Below, piece by piece: positions 55,501-63,958 of a stretch of DNA of 64,000 nt (the first letter of the stretch is position 1; each line of letters begins with the position of its first letter). The stretch spans positions 78,238 to 142,237 of the forward strand of contig NZ_FNEB01000010.1 in the NCBI RefSeq assembly GCF_900100005.1, in the 5' to 3' direction. This DNA is from Lutimaribacter saemankumensis. GTDB taxonomy: Bacteria > Pseudomonadota > Alphaproteobacteria > Rhodobacterales > Rhodobacteraceae. A program made the position numbers and the translations under genes. The notes below the pieces were generated by a model. That model searched no databases. It had not been told where the DNA came from and saw nothing but the letters and a program-made list of their open reading frames with translations.

Positions 55501-56070
55501 TTACCCGAGAACGTTGTCCTTTTGAGAGAAGACCCTGGCCAGCTCTCTTGTCTGCGCGGTGTCGGTCTTGCCCCGCTTGGGATCTGCCGGGCTGACGCAC
55601 TCCGTCCAGCACCCGTTCGAAAGGACCACTTCGTCGTGGTCGAATTCCATGTGGCACATCACGCTGGCCTTTGCCGGCACTACGCCCGCAAGGCCGACAA
55701 GATGCCGGGCCGCGATGAGTGCCTCGGTTTCATCCAGCAAAAGGGACGCGATTTCACCGGTCACGATAACGCGGTGCTGCGCGCTGACCACCGTGTCGCG
55801 CGCAGGGATACCACTGCCAAGCCCGCCCCGGCGGATCACCACGGCTTCCAGATCCTGCGTGCTCGCCCAAACGATGCTGCGAATTTCCTGAAACCCGTTG
55901 TCCCGCGTCAGGACGCGGTCGCCGGGCTGAAGTCGGCCAAGCGGCATTTCCCCGCGATCAGTGGCGATCAGCGTGTCGTCCCGGCAATCGGCCAGCCTTG
56001 CGAGATCCGCGACAGCGGCAGCCGACGACTGCCTTGTCTCGGGTTCTTGCGGCAACGGGGACGCGAACAT
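55501..56070 (-). CDS. Stand-alone Hint-domain protein
   Basis: This 189-residue protein is a Hint module without an RTX passenger. The module begins DCRDDTLIATDRGEMPLGRL and has GDRVLTRDNGFQEIRSIVW, VVSAQHRVIV and FDHDEVVLSNGCWTECVSP. The start Cys and the His of the SxxH motif are kept. It lacks the FPELR/HEA tail found at the ends of the two RTX-Hint proteins. The first 28 residues are unrelated. It may be a degenerate or trans-acting relative; function unknown. Confidence 0.85.
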   Translation of the reverse strand: MFASPLPQEPETRQSSAAAVADLARLADCRDDTLIATDRGEMPLGRLQPGDRVLTRDNGFQEIRSIVWASTQDLEAVVIRRGGLGSGIPARDTVVSAQHRVIVTGEIASLLLDETEALIAARHLVGLAGVVPAKASVMCHMEFDHDEVVLSNGCWTECVSPADPKRGKTDTAQTRELARVFSQKDNVLG

Positions 56071-56495
56071 GCTCGGTTCTCTCTCGGCTTACTGTGTCAT
56101 GCTGATGGCGACCGCTCTCACCCGGTGTGACCATCGACAATTTTTTGTATGTCCCGGCCACATTTTTGACAAGCTTTGGTACAGTTTTCGGCAGATTGCG
56201 CAGGAAGCGGCGTGGTCCGTTTGTTTCCCTCACAGCCTTGGGTCGACGTCTTTGAAGGCCAGTTTGGCGACAATCCCTGAAAAGGATGGCGATTATCCCA
56301 TTGCTCCGCCAAGATTGTCGCGATCCGGGAAAACGGAAAAACTTATCTAAAAACCGAGAGCGTCGGCGGCCCGGAAACAAGCCGCATCTGTGCCTGCGAT
56401 TGTTCCGATAATCGCACATCCGTGCAGCGGTCGCGCCCGAATCGTGCCGCATTTCCCCGATGACTTTCGGACAGCCCAAGCAGGCGCCCCCCCGG
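56071..56495. other. Intergenic region before the stand-alone Hint gene
   Basis: About 425 bases of AT-richer sequence (for example ATTTTTGACAAGCTTTGG) between two minus-strand genes. It should carry the promoter of the 189-residue Hint gene. I see no supported gene on either strand. Confidence 0.45.
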
Positions 56496-56562
56496 AAAAA
56501 GCAGACACCCCGATCCGACCCGCGCGCCTTTGATGGGCCCACGGCATACGGATCGGGGTGTC
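56496..56562 (-). terminator. Intrinsic terminator of the 1972-residue RTX gene
   Basis: A perfect 14-bp inverted repeat (56504-56517 with 56549-56562) encloses a 31-base loop. On the minus strand it is followed by TGC and TTTTT (56496-56500). It begins about 65 bases after the RTX stop. Confidence 0.8.
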
Positions 56563-56626
56563 GAGAACGATCAGAACCCCACCTGATCGGAGATGCACCG
56601 GACGCATGCGCCCGGTGCCTGCTGCA

Positions 56627-59600
56627 TCACTTGATGAGAAGCTTTGCCTCGTGCTTTTTCAGTGCACGGCGCGCAGCCTGGTAGTCGTCGATGCCCTCCC
56701 GCGTTCTCAGTTCGGGGAACAGTTCGAAGATCTCGTTGCGCTGCGCGTTGCCCACGCCCTTCAGGCTCATGTCACCGGGCTGGAAGCTTTCGGTCCACGA
56801 ACCATTCGACAGCACCACCTCGTGGTGATCGAACATGAAGTGGATGTAGGTCGTGCTCATCACGTCGACTTCGTGGATCCCGTCGGCGCCCACCAGGTGC
56901 TTGGCCGCGGCAAGAACCTCACGCTCTTCGAAATAGAGCGCGGTCTTGTCGTTGTTGACCAGCAAGCGGTGGTTCGGGCTGACCAGCATGTCGCGCTCGG
57001 GCAGGCCGTTGCCCAGCGCGCCCTTGCGGATCAGTACCGGTTTGAGATGCGGATTTTTCGCCAGTTCCACACCCGTCACCGGCTTGGCGCCGATCCAGCG
57101 GATTTCCTGAATACCGTTGTCGCGGGTAATCACCCGGTCACCGGTCTTGAGATCTTCGATCAGCCGCTCACCCTGTGGCGTGGCGATCGTGGTTCCAGGT
57201 GTAAAGCAGGGCACGATTTCCTCGATTTCCGTAAAGTCCAGACGACCAATCTCGGAGCCGGTCGCGTCAAAATATGTGACAAAGCCGTCCGAGCCATTGC
57301 CGTTGCTATCGGGCCCGGTAATCGTAACACTCAGGCTGCCCCCCGCGGGCGCCGTTCCGGTCAGGTCCAGCGTGTCATAATCCGCACCACCGGAACCGCC
57401 TTCGACAGTATCGCCAGCACCAAAGCCGGTGAACAGGTCAGCATCATCGCCGCCAGCGGCCCTATCAATATTATCGTCATCGCCACCATCGATCGTGTCG
57501 TTGCCGTCACCACCCAAAAGAAGGTCGTTGCCGGCACCGCCGAAAACGGAGTCGTCACCATCGTCGCCGGTCACGAAGTCGTTGCCGTCTCCGCCGTAAA
57601 CGATGTCGTCGCCGTCCCTGCCGACGACCGTGTCGTCACCCGCGCCGCCATCGCCCAGATCGTCGCCGTCGCCGCCGTCGATGCGGTCATCGCCCTCACC
57701 GCCCAGAATGGTATCGTCGCCATCCTGGCCGCGCAGCACATCGTCGCCGGCATTGCCGTCGATGCTATCGTCGCCGTCGCCGCCGAACACTTCGTCATCG
57801 CCGAGCCCGGCATCGACCGTATCGTCGCCATCATAGGCGCGCACGATGTCGTCATCGCCAAATTCGCCGCTCAGAATGGCATCGCCTGCGTCGATTTCGT
57901 CGCCATCGATATCGACATAGCCCGGACCGATCAGGTCGCTGCCGCTGGTGCCGTCCACATGCCCTTCGGGCTGGGGGGCCGAAGGCGGAGGCGCTGGCGC
58001 GGGGGAAACCGGCGGATTGTAGTCGATCACGACGTCTTCGGGCTGGGTATCAGGATCGCTGTTCTCGTCGTTCGCGGGCTGGGCCGGGTTCACGTCCGGC
58101 TGCACGAACTCGATATTTTCGATGTTCCTGAAGGTTGCCGTGCCGAACACGGTCTGCGTTTCGAGATCGATGAACTCGATCGTCCCGTTTTCCGGGTTCA
58201 GCGGATCGTAGATGATGTTGGCAGGAGCCGAGAGAACCATGGTGTCGAAATCGACCCCGCCTTCGCCGCCGTCGATCACGTCGCCCGGACCGACCTCGAT
58301 AAAGGTGTCCTGGTCGTCGCCGCCGCGCATCTCGTCCGCGCCCTCGCCACCATCGATCAGGTCATCACCGGCCCCGCCGAAGATGGTGTCGTCGCCCTCC
58401 TCGCCGAACAGGATATCGGCATCGCCATCGGGCGTGTTGCCTTCATCCACGATGCCATCGCCATAGATCAGGTCGCCGTCGGTGCCGCCCAGCACGATGT
58501 CGCTGCCACCGCCACCAGTCAGAAGATCCTGGCCTGCTTCGCCGAAAATCAGATCCGTGTCGTCGCCGCCATCGACGGTATCGTCACCGTCTTCGCCATC
58601 GAGAATGTCGACACCGGAACCGCCTTCGATCAGGTCGTCGCCGGTGCCGCCAAGAACCAGGTCGGTATCCGCGCCGCCAAGAAGGGTGTCGTCGCCCTCC
58701 TCGCCGAGGATTACATCGACACCGTCGTTGCCTTCGACCAGGTCGTCTTCGGTGCCGGCCAGGATGATGTCGTTTCCTGCGCCGCCCAGCAGCGTGTCTT
58801 CGTCCGCAGCGCCCGACAGTATGTCGTCGCCATCGCCACCCTCGATCAGGTCGTCGTCGATGCCGCCGTCGATGACGTCGTCGCCATCGCCGCCCAACAG
58901 GGTATCTTCGTCATCTTCGCCAAAGATTGTATCGTTGCCGGCGCCACCGTCGACGAAATCCCGGCCGTTCGTCGGCACCGGATCGGACGCGTCGGGCGCC
59001 TGACCGAACAGCAGCGACGAGTCACCTGCGTTGATCCAGTCATCGCCTTCCTCGCCAAGAATACTGTCCGAGCCATGCCCGCCAATGATGCTGTCGTCAC
59101 CCGAACCGCCAATGACGGTGTCATCGTCGATACCCGCGTCGATCGTGTCGTTGTCGGCCCCGCCGTCGATGTAATCGGCATCGTCTCCGGTTGCTATGAA
59201 GTCGTTGCCGTCGCCGCCAAGGACCGTGTCCTTGCCGTCATCGGTGTTCGGATCGGACAGGGCCGGCAGGCCAGTGGTTGGATCGATCAGCAGCGGGTTC
59301 GGCAGGTTGGGGTCGTCGCCCACGTAATCCGAGAAGGTATCGACCCCGGCGATGATCGTGTCGTCGCCCGCACCGCCATCAATGAAGTCGGCGCCCTGGA
59401 TGTCGGTGATGCTGTCGTTGCCGTCATTGCCGGTGATCGAGTCGTTGTCGATCCCGCCTTCGATGACATCGTCACCCGTCCCGCCGATCAGTGTGTCGGC
59501 GTCGTCGCCACCGTCGATCGTGTCGTTCCCGGCACCGCCGTCGACATAGTCGCGGTTGTTCTCGGTATCGGGGAACTCTTCGAAGGGAACGCCGACAAAG

Positions 59601-62545
59601 GTTTCCGCATCCAGAACGTCGCCCGGATCGTCCGCAGCGATCGAGTCGTTGCCGTCGCCGCCAAGCAGCGTGTCGGAGCCTTCGTTGCCCCGCAATTCGT
59701 CATCGCCGTCGCCACCCAGAACGGAATCATCGCCCAACCCGCCATAGAGCAGGTCGTCGCCGGCCCCGCCATCGACGGTGTCATTGTCTTCGCCGCCACG
59801 CAGCGTGTCATTGCCGGCACCGCCAATAACCGTGTCTTCACCCTCGTTCGCGCGGACGCTGTCATTGCCGTCACCGCCATCGATCAGGTCGTCGCCCATG
59901 CCGCCGCGCAGCGTGTCGTCGCCCTCTTCGCCGTAAAGCGAGTCGTCGCCGTCTTCGCCCAGCAACTCGTCATTGCCCGCGCCGCCATATACTTCGTCGT
60001 CGCCCACGCCGGCCAGAACCGTGTCGTTCCCGTCGCCCGCTTCGACGACATCGTCGTTGGGCGCGTCGCCAGGCAGGATCGCGTCACCGGCGTCGATCAT
60101 GTCGCCTTCGGGGTCGCCGGTATAGGCCACGTCGATCAGATCGTCGCCGCCGGTGCCTTCGACGATGCCGTCACGCGGATCGGGTTCGACCGTGATGGTG
60201 ACGGTCGCCGTATCGGTACCGCCATTGCCGTCGGAAATCGTGTAGGTGAACTGATCCGTCCCCGCGAAGCCCGGGTTCGGGGTGTAGACCGGGTTGCCGG
60301 TCACCGGGTCGAGCGCGACCGTACCATTGGCGCCGTCGGTGGTGCCGATGACGGTCAGCGGATCGTTTTCCGGGTCGGTATCGTTGCCCAGTACATCGAC
60401 AACAATGGGCGTGTCGAATGGCGTGGCTGCGCTGTCATTCACCGCGTCGGGGTCGTCGTTCACCGCACCCACGGTGATCGTGACCGTTGCCGTGTCGGTG
60501 CCGCCCTGGCCATCCGAAACCGTGTAGGTGAAACTGTCCGTTCCGTTGAAATCCGGGTTCGGCGTGTATTCGAAGCTGCCGTCCGGGTTCACGGTAACCG
60601 CACCGTTCGCCGGGTCGGTGTTGGAGACCACGGTCAACGGGTCGCTGTCGGGATCGGTGTCATTGGCCAGCACGTTGCCGGTGATGACCGTGTCCTCGTC
60701 GCCGGTGACGCTGTCATCCACCGCATCGGGACCACGGTTGAACTCGGTTCCGCGGATCTCTTCGATCTCGACGAAATTGATGGTCTCACCCGTCGGCGTT
60801 CCCTCGCCGTCGACAAAGACGACGGTGCCGTTGAACCCATTGCCGTTGGTGTCGGCAGTCACGTTCTCGAGGTAGTAGGTCCCCTGCCCTGTCAGATCGA
60901 GAATGTCGTGGTCGTCCCCGGCAGAGCCGCCATCCACATCGTCGCCGCCACCGGCGAAAATGACGTCACGGTCGGCGTTGCCGCGCAGGATATCGTTGCC
61001 TGCGCCGCCATCGAGCGTGTCATTGCCCACGCCACCCAGAAGGCGGTCATCGCCCTCGTCGCCATAAAGCGTATCGTGGCCATCCTCGCCATAGATGACG
61101 TCGTCGCCCGCTCCGCCCAGCAACGAGTCGTCACCCGGCGGACAATCGGCCACGGTGCCGATCGTGTCGAAATGCACGTCCGAGACCCAAACCTTCTGGT
61201 CCGTGCATTCGCCATTGTCATAGTCGATTTCGATATACGAAACGGGGCCCGCGATCTCGACCAGGAGAGAGCCGCGCGCATCGTCCGGGCCGTAATCGGT
61301 GTCGAGATTCTCATCCCCGGTCGCGGTATCGCCGCTGAGGCTGATGAAGCTTCCGGCGGTCAGTTGCACGTCGACCGCATTTCCCTGCGCGTCGAACGCC
61401 CGGATCGTCACGCGGTCGATGTGATCGTCGCTCGAGGTGCCTTCGTCGATATCGTTGATGCGGAACGCAACATTCTGAACTTCGTCGGAATAGGCCGCGT
61501 TCGTCGCGCTGAAATCGAGCCGGGTGGTCGATGTGTTGTCCCAGCCGCCTTCGCCGCCTTTTCCAAACAATTCCAGCGCCGAGTTGGTGTCGAAGGTTTC
61601 GCCGCTGGCCGTGTCGACATATTGCCGGGTGCTGGTCGCCTTGGCCGTCGCGCCGTAATCCTGCTTATCAAAGGAAACATGCACGTTGATGCCGTCCGCG
61701 TCGATATCGACCGGGCAGCCTTCGACGATGCCGGTGCCATCACCGATGGACCCCCAATCGAGAACCTTGGCATCGCCGTTATTGTCGGCCTCGCCAAGTG
61801 AACGGTCGCCATAGATCGTGTCGTTTCCGGCATCGCCGAAAACGGTGTCGTCGCCGCCGCCGGCATACACTTCGTCGTTGGCGGCGCCGGCATGCACGTC
61901 GTCATCGCCGCAACCCGCGTCAACGATATCTTCGTCGCCGGAGTTCGGGGCAAGCGCGTCGCCCGCGTCGATGCGGTCTCCTTCGGGGTCGCCGGTATAG
62001 GCCACGTCGATCACGTCGTCGCCTGCGGTGCCTTCGACGATGCCGTCACCTGCCGGGGCCGGCGCGACGATGGACGTGTTGTCCACGGATTGGTTCGTAT
62101 ACCAGCCCGCATAGTTGTCGCAGGTGAAGCTGTCGATCGTGACCGAGCTGATCTGCAGATTGTCGAGCGTCCCGCAATTCAGCAGGTCGTTGAGGAAAAG
62201 ATCGCCATTGGCCTGCTGGGTGAGCAGGGCTTCGACCGTGCGGGTCGATCCGTCGCCCAGCGTGAGCGTCACGTATCCGGTAAGCGTGGCGTCGGTCTGG
62301 TTGCTGACCTGTCCCGATCCGATGTCATAAGTGACCTTGTCGCAATACGGGTTGCATTCGTCGTCGCTGATCGTGCCGTTGTGATCCCGGTCATCAAGAC
62401 GCAAGGACACCACCTGGAGCGTACCGTGGTCGACAGTGACACCTTTCAGCGCGGCTTCGTGCTCGGCATCATAGTCGTTTTCATTCGTATCGACCGACGC
62501 AAAATTGCCAAGGTAAATGGCATTCACATAGGTGGTCTTCGTCAT
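56627..62545 (-). CDS. Giant RTX protein (1972 residues) with cadherin-like repeats and Hint domain
   Basis: The order is: N-terminal domain (1-165), RTX block I (165-235), a beta-rich non-RTX domain (about 275-465), RTX block II, two cadherin/Ig-like repeats (about 605-785; NPDFNGTDSFTYTVSDGQGG and NPGFAGTDQFTYTISDGNGG), a very long RTX array (about 790-1490), a Pro-rich hinge, RTX block III (about 1530-1700) and a C-terminal Hint domain (CFTPGTTIATPQGERLIEDL to the end). The array holds dozens of Ca-binding nonapeptides. It is probably a type I-secreted surface or matrix protein. The tail FPELR ... KKHEAKLLIK is shared with the 786-residue protein. Confidence 0.93.
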   Translation of the reverse strand: MTKTTYVNAIYLGNFASVDTNENDYDAEHEAALKGVTVDHGTLQVVSLRLDDRDHNGTISDDECNPYCDKVTYDIGSGQVSNQTDATLTGYVTLTLGDGSTRTVEALLTQQANGDLFLNDLLNCGTLDNLQISSVTIDSFTCDNYAGWYTNQSVDNTSIVAPAPAGDGIVEGTAGDDVIDVAYTGDPEGDRIDAGDALAPNSGDEDIVDAGCGDDDVHAGAANDEVYAGGGDDTVFGDAGNDTIYGDRSLGEADNNGDAKVLDWGSIGDGTGIVEGCPVDIDADGINVHVSFDKQDYGATAKATSTRQYVDTASGETFDTNSALELFGKGGEGGWDNTSTTRLDFSATNAAYSDEVQNVAFRINDIDEGTSSDDHIDRVTIRAFDAQGNAVDVQLTAGSFISLSGDTATGDENLDTDYGPDDARGSLLVEIAGPVSYIEIDYDNGECTDQKVWVSDVHFDTIGTVADCPPGDDSLLGGAGDDVIYGEDGHDTLYGDEGDDRLLGGVGNDTLDGGAGNDILRGNADRDVIFAGGGDDVDGGSAGDDHDILDLTGQGTYYLENVTADTNGNGFNGTVVFVDGEGTPTGETINFVEIEEIRGTEFNRGPDAVDDSVTGDEDTVITGNVLANDTDPDSDPLTVVSNTDPANGAVTVNPDGSFEYTPNPDFNGTDSFTYTVSDGQGGTDTATVTITVGAVNDDPDAVNDSAATPFDTPIVVDVLGNDTDPENDPLTVIGTTDGANGTVALDPVTGNPVYTPNPGFAGTDQFTYTISDGNGGTDTATVTITVEPDPRDGIVEGTGGDDLIDVAYTGDPEGDMIDAGDAILPGDAPNDDVVEAGDGNDTVLAGVGDDEVYGGAGNDELLGEDGDDSLYGEEGDDTLRGGMGDDLIDGGDGNDSVRANEGEDTVIGGAGNDTLRGGEDNDTVDGGAGDDLLYGGLGDDSVLGGDGDDELRGNEGSDTLLGGDGNDSIAADDPGDVLDAETFVGVPFEEFPDTENNRDYVDGGAGNDTIDGGDDADTLIGGTGDDVIEGGIDNDSITGNDGNDSITDIQGADFIDGGAGDDTIIAGVDTFSDYVGDDPNLPNPLLIDPTTGLPALSDPNTDDGKDTVLGGDGNDFIATGDDADYIDGGADNDTIDAGIDDDTVIGGSGDDSIIGGHGSDSILGEEGDDWINAGDSSLLFGQAPDASDPVPTNGRDFVDGGAGNDTIFGEDDEDTLLGGDGDDVIDGGIDDDLIEGGDGDDILSGAADEDTLLGGAGNDIILAGTEDDLVEGNDGVDVILGEEGDDTLLGGADTDLVLGGTGDDLIEGGSGVDILDGEDGDDTVDGGDDTDLIFGEAGQDLLTGGGGSDIVLGGTDGDLIYGDGIVDEGNTPDGDADILFGEEGDDTIFGGAGDDLIDGGEGADEMRGGDDQDTFIEVGPGDVIDGGEGGVDFDTMVLSAPANIIYDPLNPENGTIEFIDLETQTVFGTATFRNIENIEFVQPDVNPAQPANDENSDPDTQPEDVVIDYNPPVSPAPAPPPSAPQPEGHVDGTSGSDLIGPGYVDIDGDEIDAGDAILSGEFGDDDIVRAYDGDDTVDAGLGDDEVFGGDGDDSIDGNAGDDVLRGQDGDDTILGGEGDDRIDGGDGDDLGDGGAGDDTVVGRDGDDIVYGGDGNDFVTGDDGDDSVFGGAGNDLLLGGDGNDTIDGGDDDNIDRAAGGDDADLFTGFGAGDTVEGGSGGADYDTLDLTGTAPAGGSLSVTITGPDSNGNGSDGFVTYFDATGSEIGRLDFTEIEEIVPCFTPGTTIATPQGERLIEDLKTGDRVITRDNGIQEIRWIGAKPVTGVELAKNPHLKPVLIRKGALGNGLPERDMLVSPNHRLLVNNDKTALYFEEREVLAAAKHLVGADGIHEVDVMSTTYIHFMFDHHEVVLSNGSWTESFQPGDMSLKGVGNAQRNEIFELFPELRTREGIDDYQAARRALKKHEAKLLIK

Positions 62546-62687
62546 CGGCTCACTCTCCTACAAACCAACGGGGCAGTCCCAGTCGCGGTTCTTACATTTT
62601 CGCGACACGGGCGCCCGGCACTCGCGTCCTCACGGGTCAACAATAGCCTTGCCTGACTTGGAGAAGGGAAACACGCGCACAGGACAT

Positions 62688-62705
62688 CATGCATCGAAAT
62701 GCATG
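62688..62705. repeat. Palindrome CATGCAT-CGAA-ATGCATG
   Basis: A perfect seven-base inverted repeat with four-base loop, 143 bases before the RTX start. Possible operator or RNA hairpin. Confidence 0.55.
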
Positions 62706-62954
62706 TTGAACCTGTTCCGGCGATGGCAGCGCCTGAGCAGACAGCCGACGTTCGCGTCCCCCGCATCCAATGGACACAGACAGTTCAGCGGCCGCCCCCG
62801 TGGCCTATTTCTTGCCCCCCAGTTGGGCAGATGGACATTAGCCGAGCAATTGAGGCGAACAAAGGGGAGTTTTTCCGAAAATTGCCCATCTTTTGCCCCA
62901 TTCTGCCGCGGCATCGCCCTAGTTGAATTCGCATCCAACCAAAGACTGTTCGCG

Positions 62955-62970
62955 CATATTGAACAATATG
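62955..62970. repeat. Palindrome CATATTG-AA-CAATATG
   Basis: A perfect seven-base inverted repeat with a two-base centre, typical in form of a dimeric regulator site. Confidence 0.55.
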
Positions 62971-63034
62971 ATCGGCATTTGCAGGAAAGCTGAGATTTTT
63001 CAGAATTCTGCCCATGACCCTGCAATCATCACGT

Positions 63035-63054
63035 GAATATTGGTGACGATATTC
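63035..63054. repeat. Inverted repeat GAATAT-N8-ATATTC
   Basis: A six-base inverted repeat with eight-base loop, 65 bases from the previous palindrome. It shares the ATATT core with it. Confidence 0.45.
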
Positions 63055-63310
63055 AAACAATTTGGCAGGCAAGGCGCAGGCAAAGCCGGAAACCGGCTGT
63101 TTCGCTCAATGCTTAACGCGCGTTCTCCGGTCCGCGTCTTTGCACGGGAACCGCCGGAATTGTGTCGGATCACGCGCCAATGCAGACCAACGAACCGACG
63201 AATCGTTCCGATACGCCGAACGCCCGAGAAAATGTCAGTGGCCTATGGTGTGGCGATGCAAAGGTCGGCTTTCGCCTTTGGCTGTTCCTGCTGGGCGGCA
63301 AGGGGCGCAG

Positions 63311-63713
63311 ATGACCCGCAAGCGCTACAAGCGTCAAAAGAAAGGGGCTGGGCGTCATGTCCAGTTCCAGGAGTGGCTTCAGCAAACCGAAGCCTGGGCT
63401 ACGCTCACCCCCGGCCCGCGCGCGCTCTGCATCGAGCTGAAAACGCCGTTTCAATGGAACGAATAACGGCAGGATATACCTGAGCCACCGCGTTGCGGCC
63501 GAGGCGATAAACGTGCATCGGAACACGATTGGCGGATATTTCCGTGAACTGGAAGAGCGCGGCTTTATCCGCATGACCAAGGGCGCGCCTCTGGGGTCAG
63601 AAGGCTACGGCAAAGCAGCACAATGGGTGCTTTGCGAAATGCCGACCATTGATGGCGTGAAGGCTGACCATGCGTTCCGCACTTGGAAGGAAAGGGAAAA
63701 GCCCGTCAAATGA
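63311..63713 (+). pseudogene. Frameshifted helix-turn-helix gene
   Basis: Frame 1 reads MTRKRYKRQKKGAGRHVQFQ then EWLQQTEAWATLTPGPRALC to a stop at 63464-63466. If one A in the AAAA at 63440-63443 is ignored, translation continues in frame as RRFNGTNNGRIYLSHRVAAE then AINVHRNTIGGYFRELEERG to the stop at 63711-63713. The joined product of about 133 residues is a winged-helix/MarR-like DNA-binding protein, so the gene is broken by a single-base insertion. It could also be a sequencing error or a programmed slip at AAAA. Confidence 0.78.
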
Positions 63714-63736
63714 TTGTAACATTTATACGTTTAGCC

Positions 63737-63922
63737 ATGGGCAGCCGGATGCAGACTGGAAACGACGTAAAAGAGGCCCGCGTACCGAAGGACTGGAGCC
63801 AAAGGGAACTGGCCCGTCGCGCTGACTTCGACCGAAACGCAGTCAGCCATTGGGAAGCGCGTCCGGTCCTGGACCCAAAAGGCTATGCAACGGGAAAAAT
63901 GACTGTGAGCAGCCCGATCTGA
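63737..63922 (+). pseudogene. Truncated XRE-type regulator
   Basis: The frame gives an XRE helix-turn-helix (DWSQRELARRADFDRNAVSH, then WEARPVLDPKGYATGKM) and then ends in a short unrelated tail MTVSSPI. The homology-like part stops near 63900. The following sequence looks like an element end. The start is uncertain (63737 or 63749). It is 24 bases after the frameshifted HTH gene, so both may derive from one inserted or phage-type unit. Confidence 0.6.
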
Positions 63923-63958
63923 TTGGTCCAAGGTAATTGTTAGTGCATGATCGGGCTG
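63910..63958. mobile_element. Possible insertion-element end
   Basis: CAGCCCGATC (63910-63919) and GATCGGGCTG (63949-63958) are a perfect ten-base inverted repeat around a 29-base centre, placed exactly where the XRE gene loses similarity. This fits the boundary of an insertion element continuing past the window, but the transposase is not visible. Confidence 0.35.

Larger units (their letters stand above)
62546..63310. promoter_or_regulatory. Regulatory region upstream of the giant RTX gene
   Basis: A 765-base AT-richer region holds three perfect or near-perfect palindromes (62688-62705, 62955-62970, 63035-63054) and minus-strand promoter-like sequence (TTGTTC ... TAATGT near 62830-62860). 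No gene is supported. It separates the RTX gene from the broken HTH genes at the right edge. Confidence 0.5.

Noticed and set aside
55346..55657. 103-residue minus-strand frame
   Set aside because: It overlaps the stand-alone Hint gene out of frame and has no ribosome site.
56558..61801. A 1747-residue open frame on the plus strand
   Set aside because: It is the mirror of the RTX array: repeated GGxGxD codons on the minus strand leave the opposite strand open. Its composition (runs of IVAVA, VIA) is that of a shadow, and the minus strand has the domain content, start and terminator.
52700..62500. CRISPR-like or DNA satellite array
   Set aside because: The repeats are 27-base coding units of Ca-binding nonapeptides, without uniform direct repeats or unique spacers.
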